Assembly: GCA_036169815.1 (NCBI GenBank)
Contig: JAVHOA010000060.1
Coordinates: forward strand, 1-13,856
DNA from: Hydrocurvibacter sp036169815
GTDB taxonomy: Bacteria > Campylobacterota > Campylobacteria > Campylobacterales > Sulfurimonadaceae
Direction of reading: 5' to 3'
DNA length: 13,856 nt
Shown here: positions 8,194-13,622 of the stretch, in pieces
Position numbering within the stretch: the stretch's first letter is position 1
How the letters are laid out: each line of letters starts with the position of its first letter
Position numbers and translations under genes: made by a program
Notes under the pieces: model-generated
The model's input: the letters and a program-made list of their open reading frames with translations, nothing else
The model's database searches: none
Told to the model about the DNA's origin: nothing

Positions 8194-8627
8194 TATTAAC
8201 AACATCAATACTGCTTGCTTTATCTAGCTCGGTATTTGCTAATCCATTTGTGGAAGCCTCAGAGCGGTATAAGGTTGATGCTTGGCTTTTATACGCTATT
8301 GCAAAACACGAAAGTGGATTAAATCCATACGCTGTGAATCGCAACAGGAACGGCTCTGTTGATGTTGGCGTTATGCAGATAAATTCCATCCATTTTTCGA
8401 CACTTGAAAAACATGGAATACCAAAAGAGAGTCTATGGGATCCAGAAACTAATATACAAGTGGGTGCTTGGGTTTTAGCTCAATGCATTAAAAAGCATGG
8501 CTATACAACCAATGCTCTTAATTGTTACAATGGGGACAAAACGGGTAGATATTCTGCAAAGGTGATGGCTATATTTAAAAAAGAAACTGATAAATACAGA
8601 AAAGAGGACGTTGTATGCGAAAAATAA
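8178..8627 (+). CDS. VirB1-like lytic transglycosylase
   Basis: 149-aa SLT-fold lytic transglycosylase that would open peptidoglycan in the periplasm for assembly of the transfer channel. A signal peptide (about 1-21, cleaved after SSVFA) precedes the catalytic motif AIAKHESGLNP, with Glu45 as the acid. The second motif VGVMQINSIHF (63-73) and the third, ALNCYNGDKTGRYS, complete the family 1 pattern. Length is typical for VirB1/TrbN/orf169-type enzymes. Genes on both sides overlap it by 13-16 bases, showing it is an integral part of the operon. Confidence 0.92.
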   Translation: MFSKLILTTSILLALSSSVFANPFVEASERYKVDAWLLYAIAKHESGLNPYAVNRNRNGSVDVGVMQINSIHFSTLEKHGIPKESLWDPETNIQVGAWVLAQCIKKHGYTTNALNCYNGDKTGRYSAKVMAIFKKETDKYRKEDVVCEK

Positions 8628-9676
8628 CTTTTGCCACTTTATTGTTACCGATGCTATTGCAGGCATCTTCATACTATTGTCAAACTAATAATGGCACATA
8701 TTCAGATTCTACTTTATGCGCTTCTGCTTGTGGTGGAACTGCATGTCAAACGCTTGACCCACTTTCTAGTGGTGGCTCAGGAGCTTGTGACACTACGAAA
8801 TACTCATATTTTGTGAGTGATGGTAAAAAGACTTACGGGATATCTAAAGCTAGTGGCTTTTGGACTGATTTTAGTAGTCTAGCAATACCAACAGATAGCA
8901 GTATAAACACTCTTGTCGCTTCTCTTTCGAAATATTCAGGACAAACCGCTTGGATTGGTGCATATGATCCATTGAAGTCATCAAGCTATAACTCAGTAAC
9001 TCCATCAAGATTTACAGATAGTAACGGACTCTCTTTGTTATATTTAAATTGGGCTTCAGGACAGCCAGACAACAAGCTTGATAATACAGACATAGGAATA
9101 ACACCGATTAATGGTGAGCAGTGGGCTTATATGCAAAATGATGGAACATGGGGGGATGATGGTTATCATGCAAGCTATGGTGGAAGTTATAAACCTATGA
9201 GACCTGCTATTGTTGAGTGGAATGGGCCATTGGATTGCGTTAACGGAACACCTCCGGCAACGACTTCAAATTCAAGTGGGCATTGGTGTTCGGATGGAAG
9301 TACACAGGCACAGTGTACAGCTTCTATACAATATGTAGCGATGACAAGCACCACTCAGTACACAGCAATGACTGGCGGAACTAGCACTTATGTGGCGACA
9401 GCAACTACCACTGGTGGCTTGACCTATGACAATTGTGAGGGTGGTTATATGTATCTTAGCCAAGCATCAATCTATTGTCAGAGCAAAGGGATGAGATTAC
9501 CGACACAGGCAGAAACACTCGCGGGTGGAGGATGTGTACCGTCATGTCCGAGCGTATGGACATGGGCACAGACATGGACTTCTACCTTCAGCAGCAGCAT
9601 TTGGGTTTGGTCTGGCTCCAGCCTCTACCCCTACTACAGCGGCTACAACCACTATATGGTTCGTTGTGTCAAGTAA
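8615..9676 (+). CDS. Secreted tandem C-type-lectin-fold protein, probable DGR variable protein
   Basis: 353 aa with a signal peptide (about 1-18, ending LLQASS). After a short Cys-rich part (22-58) comes a C-type lectin-like domain (about 62-203) with AWIGAYDP, WASGQPDN, EQWAYMQNDGTW and PAIVEW landmarks. A Thr-rich linker (239-268) of imperfect YVAMT/YTAMT repeats leads to a second lectin/formylglycine-enzyme-like domain (271-353) with IYCQSKGMRLPTQAE, WTST and a terminal VRCVK. That domain type carries the hypervariable site in DGR target proteins, and codons 334-346 (9614-9652) all end in C, as expected of AAC codons mutagenised at their adenines. The Avd-like gene follows 25 bases later. 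Inferred role: a diversifiable surface binder, perhaps for recipient recognition. The ATG overlaps the transglycosylase end by 13 bases. Confidence 0.75.
   Translation: MRKITFATLLLPMLLQASSYYCQTNNGTYSDSTLCASACGGTACQTLDPLSSGGSGACDTTKYSYFVSDGKKTYGISKASGFWTDFSSLAIPTDSSINTLVASLSKYSGQTAWIGAYDPLKSSSYNSVTPSRFTDSNGLSLLYLNWASGQPDNKLDNTDIGITPINGEQWAYMQNDGTWGDDGYHASYGGSYKPMRPAIVEWNGPLDCVNGTPPATTSNSSGHWCSDGSTQAQCTASIQYVAMTSTTQYTAMTGGTSTYVATATTTGGLTYDNCEGGYMYLSQASIYCQSKGMRLPTQAETLAGGGCVPSCPSVWTWAQTWTSTFSSSIWVWSGSSLYPYYSGYNHYMVRCVK
9584..9652 (+). repeat. Putative DGR variable region (VR) in the lectin-fold C-terminus
   Basis: Codons 334-346 of the lectin-fold gene (G S S L Y P Y Y S G Y N H) all have the form NNC, and T324-S328 shows the same. 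In the rest of this gene Tyr is mostly TAT, yet all four Tyr in this block are TAC. Adenine-directed mutagenesis of AAC codons yields NNC codons and never a stop. The domain, its position just before the stop and the adjacent Avd-like gene support this. The template repeat is not in the window, so the limits are approximate; the invariant tail 9653-9676 could hold the IMH element. Confidence 0.6.
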
Positions 9677-9701
9677 TATCAAATCATGAAAGGTTATAAG
9701 C

Positions 9702-10094
9702 ATGTCCTCTGTTAAGTCATACGAAAACCCAAGATTATATAGTGATACGGTGCTTTTATTGAATTCGCTATTAAAAAAACACAAAAGTATGGATAGAACT
9801 TTCCGTATTTTATTTATGGAACAAAAAATATATCCCCATCTAACGGTAGTCATGGAAAATTCCTTAATTTTACAATTTGCATCTAATGAAAAGAAAAAAC
9901 AAATGTCAGAGATGTTTCAACAAATGCGGGTTTCGTTGGAAATAATTAAATCGTATTTAACTATTTGTTTTGAGAATAAGCAATTTTCCCAAAACTTCTA
10001 TCTTTACACCTATAGAAAAACGGAAGAGATATCTAAACAGGTTTTTGGGTGGAGAAATTCAGTTAACAACGAAAATAGGAATAACAATGCGTAA
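9702..10094 (+). CDS. avd: Avd-like four-helix-bundle protein (DGR accessory)
   Basis: 130 aa, all-helical, basic, without signal peptide. The layout fits the Avd/S23-like four-helix-bundle family: a helix with KKHKSMDRTFRILFMEQKIYPHL (matching the K..R+.LG.+I start of the family), a helix ending ILQFAS, a K-rich turn, an L/I-rich helix EIIKSYLTICFENKQ and a final helix ending EEISKQVFGWRNSV, like the EI...LGGW ending of Avd. Avd binds the DGR reverse transcriptase and the template RNA and is needed for mutagenic homing. It directly follows the presumed variable protein, the usual order being VP, avd, TR, RT. Here a TraN-like gene follows instead, overlapping by 8 bases, and no reverse transcriptase is present. 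A generic four-helix-bundle protein is the alternative. Confidence 0.6.
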   Translation: MSSVKSYENPRLYSDTVLLLNSLLKKHKSMDRTFRILFMEQKIYPHLTVVMENSLILQFASNEKKKQMSEMFQQMRVSLEIIKSYLTICFENKQFSQNFYLYTYRKTEEISKQVFGWRNSVNNENRNNNA

Positions 10095-10962
10095 TATACT
10101 AATCCTCTCATTTTTTTTAACGATAAGCGCGTATGCAGCCAACACCTGCGGTGGTACAACCACCTACATCTGCCCCTCCGGCGGAACCCTCTCCGGCACA
10201 ACATGTACAGTAAACACTCAAGCGTGTCCCTCCGGCTACACACCTACGGGTCAATCAGGCGCAAATGCTTGTAGCCAAACAACATCATCTTGCCCTTCCG
10301 GCTACACACCAACAGGACAATCAGGTGCTAACGCTTGTAGTAAAACAGTGGAAACCTGCCCTCTCGGAAACTACACATGTAACGACATTACGGGTAGCGT
10401 TCAAAACACAGATACACCACAAGGCGCAACTGACAAAACAGACAATGGTGCAAAAGACTCTAGCGGAAATTGTACGGGGCAAATATATATATTTAATGGA
10501 AATGACAACAGATGCCGTCCCGGTGGTATTCAAACGGGATATTCTGATTGCTGTAAAAAAGGTGATACATGGTTTGGTTTGGGAAAATGTTCATCTACGG
10601 AAAAAACGCTAGGAACTCTACGGAAATTCGGAGATCTTGATGGAAATTGTCACTATATAGGAAGCTACTGTGCTGAAAAATGGCCACTTGTTGGATGTGT
10701 ACAGAATAAAAAAACATATTGTTGTTATTCCTCTCCTCTTGCAAGAATTATTCAAGAGGGAGGACATACACAACTTGGTATTTCTTGGGGTATTCCTCAA
10801 GCACCACAGTGTAGAGGTTTTACACCAACAGAGTTTCAAAAAATAGATTACTCAAAAATAGATTTTAGCGATTGGGTTAATAATCAAGTTAAAACGCAGA
10901 TTCAAAACAATGCAACCACAAATCTTACAAACACAGCAAATAATATCAAGAATAGTTTTTGA
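10087..10962 (+). CDS. TraN C-terminal-domain protein with CPSGYTP repeats
   Basis: 291 aa from the ATG at 10087 (AGGA 6 bases upstream). A signal peptide ends AYA at residue 17, which argues that this start, not an earlier in-frame one at 9970, is real. Residues 29-85 hold Cys-rich repeats, two of them identical (CPSGYTPTGQSGANACS). From about 142 on the chain matches the C-terminal block of TraN: NRCRPGG, DCCKKGDTWFGLGKC, YIGSYCAEKW, KTYCCYSSPLARIIQEGG, CRGFTPTEFQKIDYSKIDF. It is exported separately from the N-terminal TraN-like protein at 6154-8193; disulfides could join the two in the outer membrane. It is the last gene of the array; a weak hairpin follows. Confidence 0.68.
   Translation: MRNILILSFFLTISAYAANTCGGTTTYICPSGGTLSGTTCTVNTQACPSGYTPTGQSGANACSQTTSSCPSGYTPTGQSGANACSKTVETCPLGNYTCNDITGSVQNTDTPQGATDKTDNGAKDSSGNCTGQIYIFNGNDNRCRPGGIQTGYSDCCKKGDTWFGLGKCSSTEKTLGTLRKFGDLDGNCHYIGSYCAEKWPLVGCVQNKKTYCCYSSPLARIIQEGGHTQLGISWGIPQAPQCRGFTPTEFQKIDYSKIDFSDWVNNQVKTQIQNNATTNLTNTANNIKNSF
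10225..10341 (+). repeat. Two direct repeats coding for a 17-aa Cys module
   Basis: Units at 10225-10275 and 10291-10341 (66-base period) encode the identical peptide CPSGYTPTGQSGANACS but differ mainly at third codon positions, so the protein sequence, rather than recent DNA duplication, has been kept. A degenerate unit precedes them (CPSGGTLSGTTC, residues 29-40). Confidence 0.85.
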
Positions 10963-10985
10963 TATTATTTTGGGTAAACCTACAA

Positions 10986-11001
10986 AGGGACTTTTTTCCC
11001 T
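10986..11001 (+). terminator. Weak hairpin after the conjugation operon
   Basis: AGGGA and TCCCT form a 5-bp stem with a T-rich 6-base loop 24 bases after the stop of the last operon gene. There is no T tract behind it, so it is at best a weak terminator. Confidence 0.3.
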
Positions 11002-11032
11002 ATACGTTTTAAATATGGCTTAAGACGCATGG

Positions 11033-11055
11033 GAAAAACACTATCTATAGGTAGT
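11033..11055 (-). terminator. Terminator of the minus-strand XRE gene
   Basis: On the minus strand, ACTACC-TATA-GATAGT (11055-11040, one G-T pair) is followed by G and five T (11038-11034), four bases past the XRE stop. It is a short but well-placed intrinsic terminator. Confidence 0.55.
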
Positions 11056-11059
11056 CATG

Positions 11060-11326
11060 CTAAACAAAAAACTCTTCTAATTCAAACTCCATAACACTGA
11101 AATTATCAATATTACCTTTATTATTTCCGAGTAAAAATTCCGGAGATACATTAAGTTTTGTAACAAGATTTTTTAACTCAGAGAATCGAGGTTGCCCCTC
11201 CCCTTTCTCATATTTTGATATTGTACTTTGTCCTACTTCCATAATTTCCGCAAGTCCGTTTTGTTGCATCCCAAGCTCTAGTCTTATCAATTTAAGCTTA
11301 TACGCTATTGTGCTTTTATCTATCAT
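11060..11326 (-). CDS. XRE-family helix-turn-helix regulator
   Basis: 88 aa. Residues 7-66 form a Cro/C1-type HTH: LKLIRLELGMQQNGLAEIMEVGQSTISKYEKGEGQPRFSELKNLVTKLNVSPEFLLGN, with the recognition helix around VGQSTISKYEKG. The short acidic C-terminus (VMEFELEEFFV) may dimerise. AAGGAG lies 6 bases before the ATG. It follows the recombinase gene on the same strand after a 57-base gap, the usual place for a repressor controlling excision or transfer of an integrative element. Its operator is not known; candidates are the palindromes at 12384-12536. Confidence 0.88.
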   Translation of the reverse strand: MIDKSTIAYKLKLIRLELGMQQNGLAEIMEVGQSTISKYEKGEGQPRFSELKNLVTKLNVSPEFLLGNNKGNIDNFSVMEFELEEFFV

Positions 11327-11383
11327 TATATTCTCCTTTTTATGTATTCATATTTTTTGGAAATGAAAAGCAAATGACCGCCA

Positions 11384-12343
11384 TTACAGCCTACTAAGCG
11401 AATCTGTCACATCCTCTTCACTGGCCTTTGCATAGATCATGGTTGAGTTAATAGAGCTGTGTCTGAGCACCTTTTTAATTGTAAGAGGGTTCGTGTCTTT
11501 TTTTACAAGTCTCATAGCCAACGTATGTCTAAGTACATGTAAGCCTGTTTTTCTAACCCCTGCCTTTTTGTAGATACGATTAACAATCGTGTAGGCATTA
11601 GACCTATTTAGTGGCGCGCCAGACTCCGTTTTCATAACGAACTCATCTTCTTCGAGTTTTGATGTAAAGTATTCAATCTCGTCCTCGATCCCTTTTTTAT
11701 TAATATAGGCAATCTGTTCTTTTTGCCCTTTTCCATATATATCTATAGTGTATATCTCACCCTTTTCTTTAAAGGCAGAGAGCGTGACACTAAGAGCCTC
11801 TGATATTCGTAGCCCAGAAAAGAGGAGTAGCTTAATAAGCAGTGAATTTCTCATACTCATATAACTATCTTTTTTACGTTTCTCTTTTTCAAGCGTGTAT
11901 AGTAGTTTCTCAATCTCATCTTCTGAAAAATGAACAAGTTTCTCTTCTCTTTTTGAAGAATCCACAATCTTTATTTTCTTGAACATAGAGTCAAATGATC
12001 TTAATTCATCATTGTTATCCGATATAAATGCGAAAAGGTTGCGAATCCCTTTTAGATATGATAATTTTGTACTTTTTGATAGATACGTGCCATTTTTTAT
12101 TTTTCTTCCATTTAATCTTGCTTGATTTTCAATATATGCCAAGTATCCTGTAATAAAGATAGATTTTATATCACTTATGCTCATATCCTCTTGATAATCA
12201 TGAGAGTATTCTATAAACATATCAATAGCCCTACTATATAGTTCTATTGTATTATTAGAGAATGATAAAGCGGTTATATTGTCTATATATGCCTTATACC
12301 ATCTGTTAAGATCATCAATTAAATTGCTAGTTTCGAGTTTCAT
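11384..12343 (-). CDS. Tyrosine recombinase (XerC/D-like integrase)
   Basis: 319 aa. An N-terminal SAM-like core-binding domain (about 10-112) is followed by the catalytic domain. The full active set is visible: R179 in FSGLRISEAL, K206 in YGKGQKE, H269 and R272 in HVLRHTLA, H295 in VLRHSS, and nucleophile Y304 in STMIYAKAS. It is therefore expected to be active in site-specific strand exchange. AGGGAAGAG precedes the ATG. The promoter region carries a perfect 28-base palindrome (12384-12411), so expression is probably controlled. It may integrate or excise the element or resolve multimers; no att core or tRNA gene is in the window, and the XerH-like or integron type cannot be told apart by eye. 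Confidence 0.92.
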   Translation of the reverse strand: MKLETSNLIDDLNRWYKAYIDNITALSFSNNTIELYSRAIDMFIEYSHDYQEDMSISDIKSIFITGYLAYIENQARLNGRKIKNGTYLSKSTKLSYLKGIRNLFAFISDNNDELRSFDSMFKKIKIVDSSKREEKLVHFSEDEIEKLLYTLEKEKRKKDSYMSMRNSLLIKLLLFSGLRISEALSVTLSAFKEKGEIYTIDIYGKGQKEQIAYINKKGIEDEIEYFTSKLEEDEFVMKTESGAPLNRSNAYTIVNRIYKKAGVRKTGLHVLRHTLAMRLVKKDTNPLTIKKVLRHSSINSTMIYAKASEEDVTDSLSRL

Positions 12344-12383
12344 ACTCTTCCCTTTATTGAGATATTCTAATTTTTAGCTTTTT

Positions 12384-12411
12384 ATATAACATACTAGATA
12401 GTATGTTATAT
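12384..12411. promoter_or_regulatory. Perfect 28-base palindrome upstream of the integrase
   Basis: Arms of 13 bases, ATATAACATACTA and TAGTATGTTATAT, surround a 2-base centre (GA). It lies 41 bases before the integrase ATG, where its promoter must be. It contains two TAGTAT half-sites back to back. An operator is most likely; a recombinase or replication-protein site is possible. Confidence 0.7.
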
Positions 12412-12469
12412 GTTTACTAGGTTGTAAATGTATGCTTAATTTTTAAAAACGCTTTGTATAATGTATCAG

Positions 12470-12485
12470 GTATGTTATACGTTTA
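12470..12485 (+). repeat. Direct repeat of part of the palindrome
   Basis: GTATGTTATACGTTTA at 12470-12485 repeats 12401-12416 with one mismatch, 69 bases apart. It may be a second binding site for the protein that binds the palindrome. Confidence 0.55.
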
Positions 12486-12511
12486 TAATTTTACATTTTT
12501 TTATTGTCATA

Positions 12512-12536
12512 GTCAATAGTATATTGACATACTATT
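12512..12536. promoter_or_regulatory. Nested operator-like inverted repeats, copy 2
   Basis: Two palindromes share this stretch: GTCAAT-N5-ATTGAC (12512-12528) and AATAGTAT-N6-ATACTATT (12515-12536). The -35 box of the next promoter is inside both, so binding here would block RNA polymerase. The first resembles the site at 1427-1443. Confidence 0.65.
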
Positions 12537-12552
12537 ACCTTTTTAGTATAAT
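12524..12552 (+). promoter_or_regulatory. Perfect-consensus sigma70 promoter of the RHH-WGR module
   Basis: TTGACA (12524-12529), 17 bases, TATAAT (12547-12552). Start of transcription is expected near 12559, about 26 bases before the ATG at 12585. Such full consensus in an accessory region implies strong expression unless repressed. Confidence 0.88.
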
Positions 12553-12584
12553 AATAGCCAATATATAATACTAAAGGATACATA

Positions 12585-12881
12585 ATGCAAGATAATGTGC
12601 CAAATGAAAATAACAATAGTAATAATAGTCCTATTAATGAAGAAGTAGATATAAGCATCATAGATGCTGTCAATTTTGACACAAAAGAGAAGAGTGATAA
12701 TACTAATAAGCGAATAGACTTCAATAGCCGTACATTAAAGCGTATAGAAACAATGATACCCGTATATAGTGATAGCCTGCCGAGTAATGCCTCGAAAAAT
12801 GATGTTATGGCCTTAGTAATTGCTAAAGGTATCGATGCGCTTTTTGAGGGTGACTTTAAGAGAAAGATTGATGAACTATAG
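12585..12881 (+). CDS. Ribbon-helix-helix-like regulator, 98 aa
   Basis: The first 40 residues are Asn/Asp/Ser-rich and probably disordered. Residues 42-90 have the order of a ribbon-helix-helix fold: a short strand (KRIDFN), helix A (SRTLKRIETMI), a loop longer than usual, and helix B (SKNDVMALVIAKGIDALFEG). RHH proteins such as ParG, CopG and Arc bind inverted or direct half-sites and usually repress their own promoter. The promoter here carries nested palindromes on its -35 box, consistent with autorepression. AAAGGA lies 6 bases before the ATG. The disordered N-terminus recalls ParG-type partition proteins, but no ParA gene is adjacent. The fold is judged by pattern only. Confidence 0.6.
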   Translation: MQDNVPNENNNSNNSPINEEVDISIIDAVNFDTKEKSDNTNKRIDFNSRTLKRIETMIPVYSDSLPSNASKNDVMALVIAKGIDALFEGDFKRKIDEL

Positions 12882-13098
12882 TATTACTCTCTATAGGTCT
12901 GTTGAAGAAAGAGTTAGATATTACTCAATAGCCCTATTCCCAACTCTTTTTGGGGAATGGCTTTTGGAGCGCAAATATGGTTCACTGAAAAACAAAAAGC
13001 CGACCCGAACACTCAGTGTTTATTACAGCACTGTAGATGAAGCGAGAACACAATATGAAAAAATCTGTAAGTCAAAAAGACAAAAAGGTTACTGCTGA
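12871..13098 (+). CDS. Stand-alone WGR-domain protein, 75 aa
   Basis: The ATG at 12871 is chosen because GAGAAAG lies just upstream, the frame overlaps the preceding stop by 11 bases, and the product then starts at the first strand of the domain. The chain is one WGR domain: NYSITLYRSVEERVRYYSI, the core FGEWLLERKYGSLKN (W-G-R core here with KYG), then VYYSTVDEARTQYEKICKSKRQKGY. WGR domains bind nucleic acid ends in PARPs and occur as small proteins on bacterial mobile elements, where their role is not established. It is co-transcribed with the RHH gene and the two small genes after it. Confidence 0.78.
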   Translation: MNYSITLYRSVEERVRYYSIALFPTLFGEWLLERKYGSLKNKKPTRTLSVYYSTVDEARTQYEKICKSKRQKGYC

Positions 13099-13277
13099 TG
13101 ACAAAGTTTACAATAAAAATTTATGATGCTATTGATACTTTTGAGAAAAACCCATTAGAGGAAATAGAAATTGAAGCGGAAAGTAAAGATGATGCCATAG
13201 ACAAGGCTCACACACATGCATTTGAAAAATACAGCGATATAAGACACGCAGTAAAAATTAAACCACAAGGAATTTAA
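13098..13277 (+). CDS. Hypothetical 59-aa protein
   Basis: Not recognised. ATG at 13098 overlaps the WGR stop by one base (TGATG), indicating translational coupling. The product is acidic in the middle (LEEIEIEAESKDDAIDK) with a likely strand-helix-strand layout (KFTIKIYDAI, DDAIDKAHTHAFEKYS, HAVKIKP). There is no signal peptide or membrane segment. It is supported as a gene by its coupling and by the next gene starting directly after its stop. Confidence 0.6.
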   Translation: MTKFTIKIYDAIDTFEKNPLEEIEIEAESKDDAIDKAHTHAFEKYSDIRHAVKIKPQGI

Positions 13278-13370
13278 ATGATAGGTAAAACAATAGCGGT
13301 GGTAGTATTAGCAGTGGTTGTCTTTATTGCTATAGATCAACATGGGACTTGGTGCAAATCATCACGATAA
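13278..13370 (+). CDS. 30-aa single-span membrane peptide
   Basis: ATG immediately after the previous stop, with AAGGAA 6 bases upstream inside that gene's end. The product MIGKTIAVVV...FIAI has one hydrophobic helix (about 5-19) and a short polar tail with one Cys. Small toxin-like or regulatory membrane peptides look like this, but no family is recognised. It could be a chance frame, though ribosome site and spacing favour a real gene. Confidence 0.45.
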   Translation: MIGKTIAVVVLAVVVFIAIDQHGTWCKSSR

Positions 13371-13458
13371 AGAGATAAGCAAATCTATCGAGAAATAAGT
13401 GTTATCTATATAAACTAATCATCTTTTAAAGAGTTTAGGACTAATGTCATATCCAAAA

Positions 13459-13582
13459 ACAAACTTAACCAAACATGCTCCATAACAAGGAATTAATAAT
13501 TTTTTACATAATAACAAACTTTACAAAATACAATAAAAAGGTTGATTAAATTGAAATATACAAGAACTAACTTAAATAAATT
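13459..13582 (+). repeat. Three spaced direct repeats, probable TnsB sites
   Basis: ACAAACTTAACCAAACA (13459-13475), ACAAACTTTACAAAATA (13514-13530, 14 of 17 matching) and ACTAACTTAAATAAATT (13566-13582, about 12 of 16). Starts are 55 and 52 bases apart, close to five helical turns, so the sites face the same side of the helix. Tn7 ends carry several TnsB sites in one orientation. The third is weaker, and AT-richness inflates chance similarity. Confidence 0.5.
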
Positions 13583-13587
13583 TATAG

Positions 13588-13616
13588 TTGTAAATATTGA
13601 AGAAATACTATATAAT
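13588..13616 (+). promoter_or_regulatory. Promoter of tnsA
   Basis: TTGTAA (13588-13593), 17 bases, TATAAT (13611-13616). Transcription would begin at about 13622-13623, which is the tnsA ATG itself, leaving no room for a ribosome site. The promoter directly follows the last putative TnsB site, so TnsB could repress it, as in Tn7. Confidence 0.6.
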
Positions 13617-13622
13617 TTGAAC

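Noticed and set aside
9970..10086. Upstream in-frame extension of the 10087 gene (39 more residues)
   Set aside because: It would overlap the Avd-like gene by over 120 bases and hide the signal peptide that begins at 10087, which has its own ribosome site.
10225..10341. CRISPR-like repeats
   Set aside because: Only two units, inside an open reading frame, coding for the same peptide; no spacer pattern.
9702..11059. A DGR reverse transcriptase or template repeat downstream of the Avd-like gene
   Set aside because: No frame carries a YxDD-type motif, and I saw no AAC-rich near-copy of 9584-9652 on either strand. The space is filled by the TraN-like gene and a short gap.
12671..12682. GTCAATTTTGAC palindrome inside the RHH gene, resembling the operator arms
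   Set aside because: Different spacing from the two promoter copies and lies in coding sequence away from a promoter; probably chance.
13342..13398. 18-codon frame MGLGANHHDKEISKSIEK overlapping the end of the 30-aa peptide gene
   Set aside because: Too short, no ribosome binding site, overlaps another frame; cannot be told from chance.
13400..13425. A fourth TnsB-like repeat at 13410 with a terminus TGT at 13400
   Set aside because: Only about 8 of 14 bases match; kept only as an alternative boundary of the Tn7-like element.
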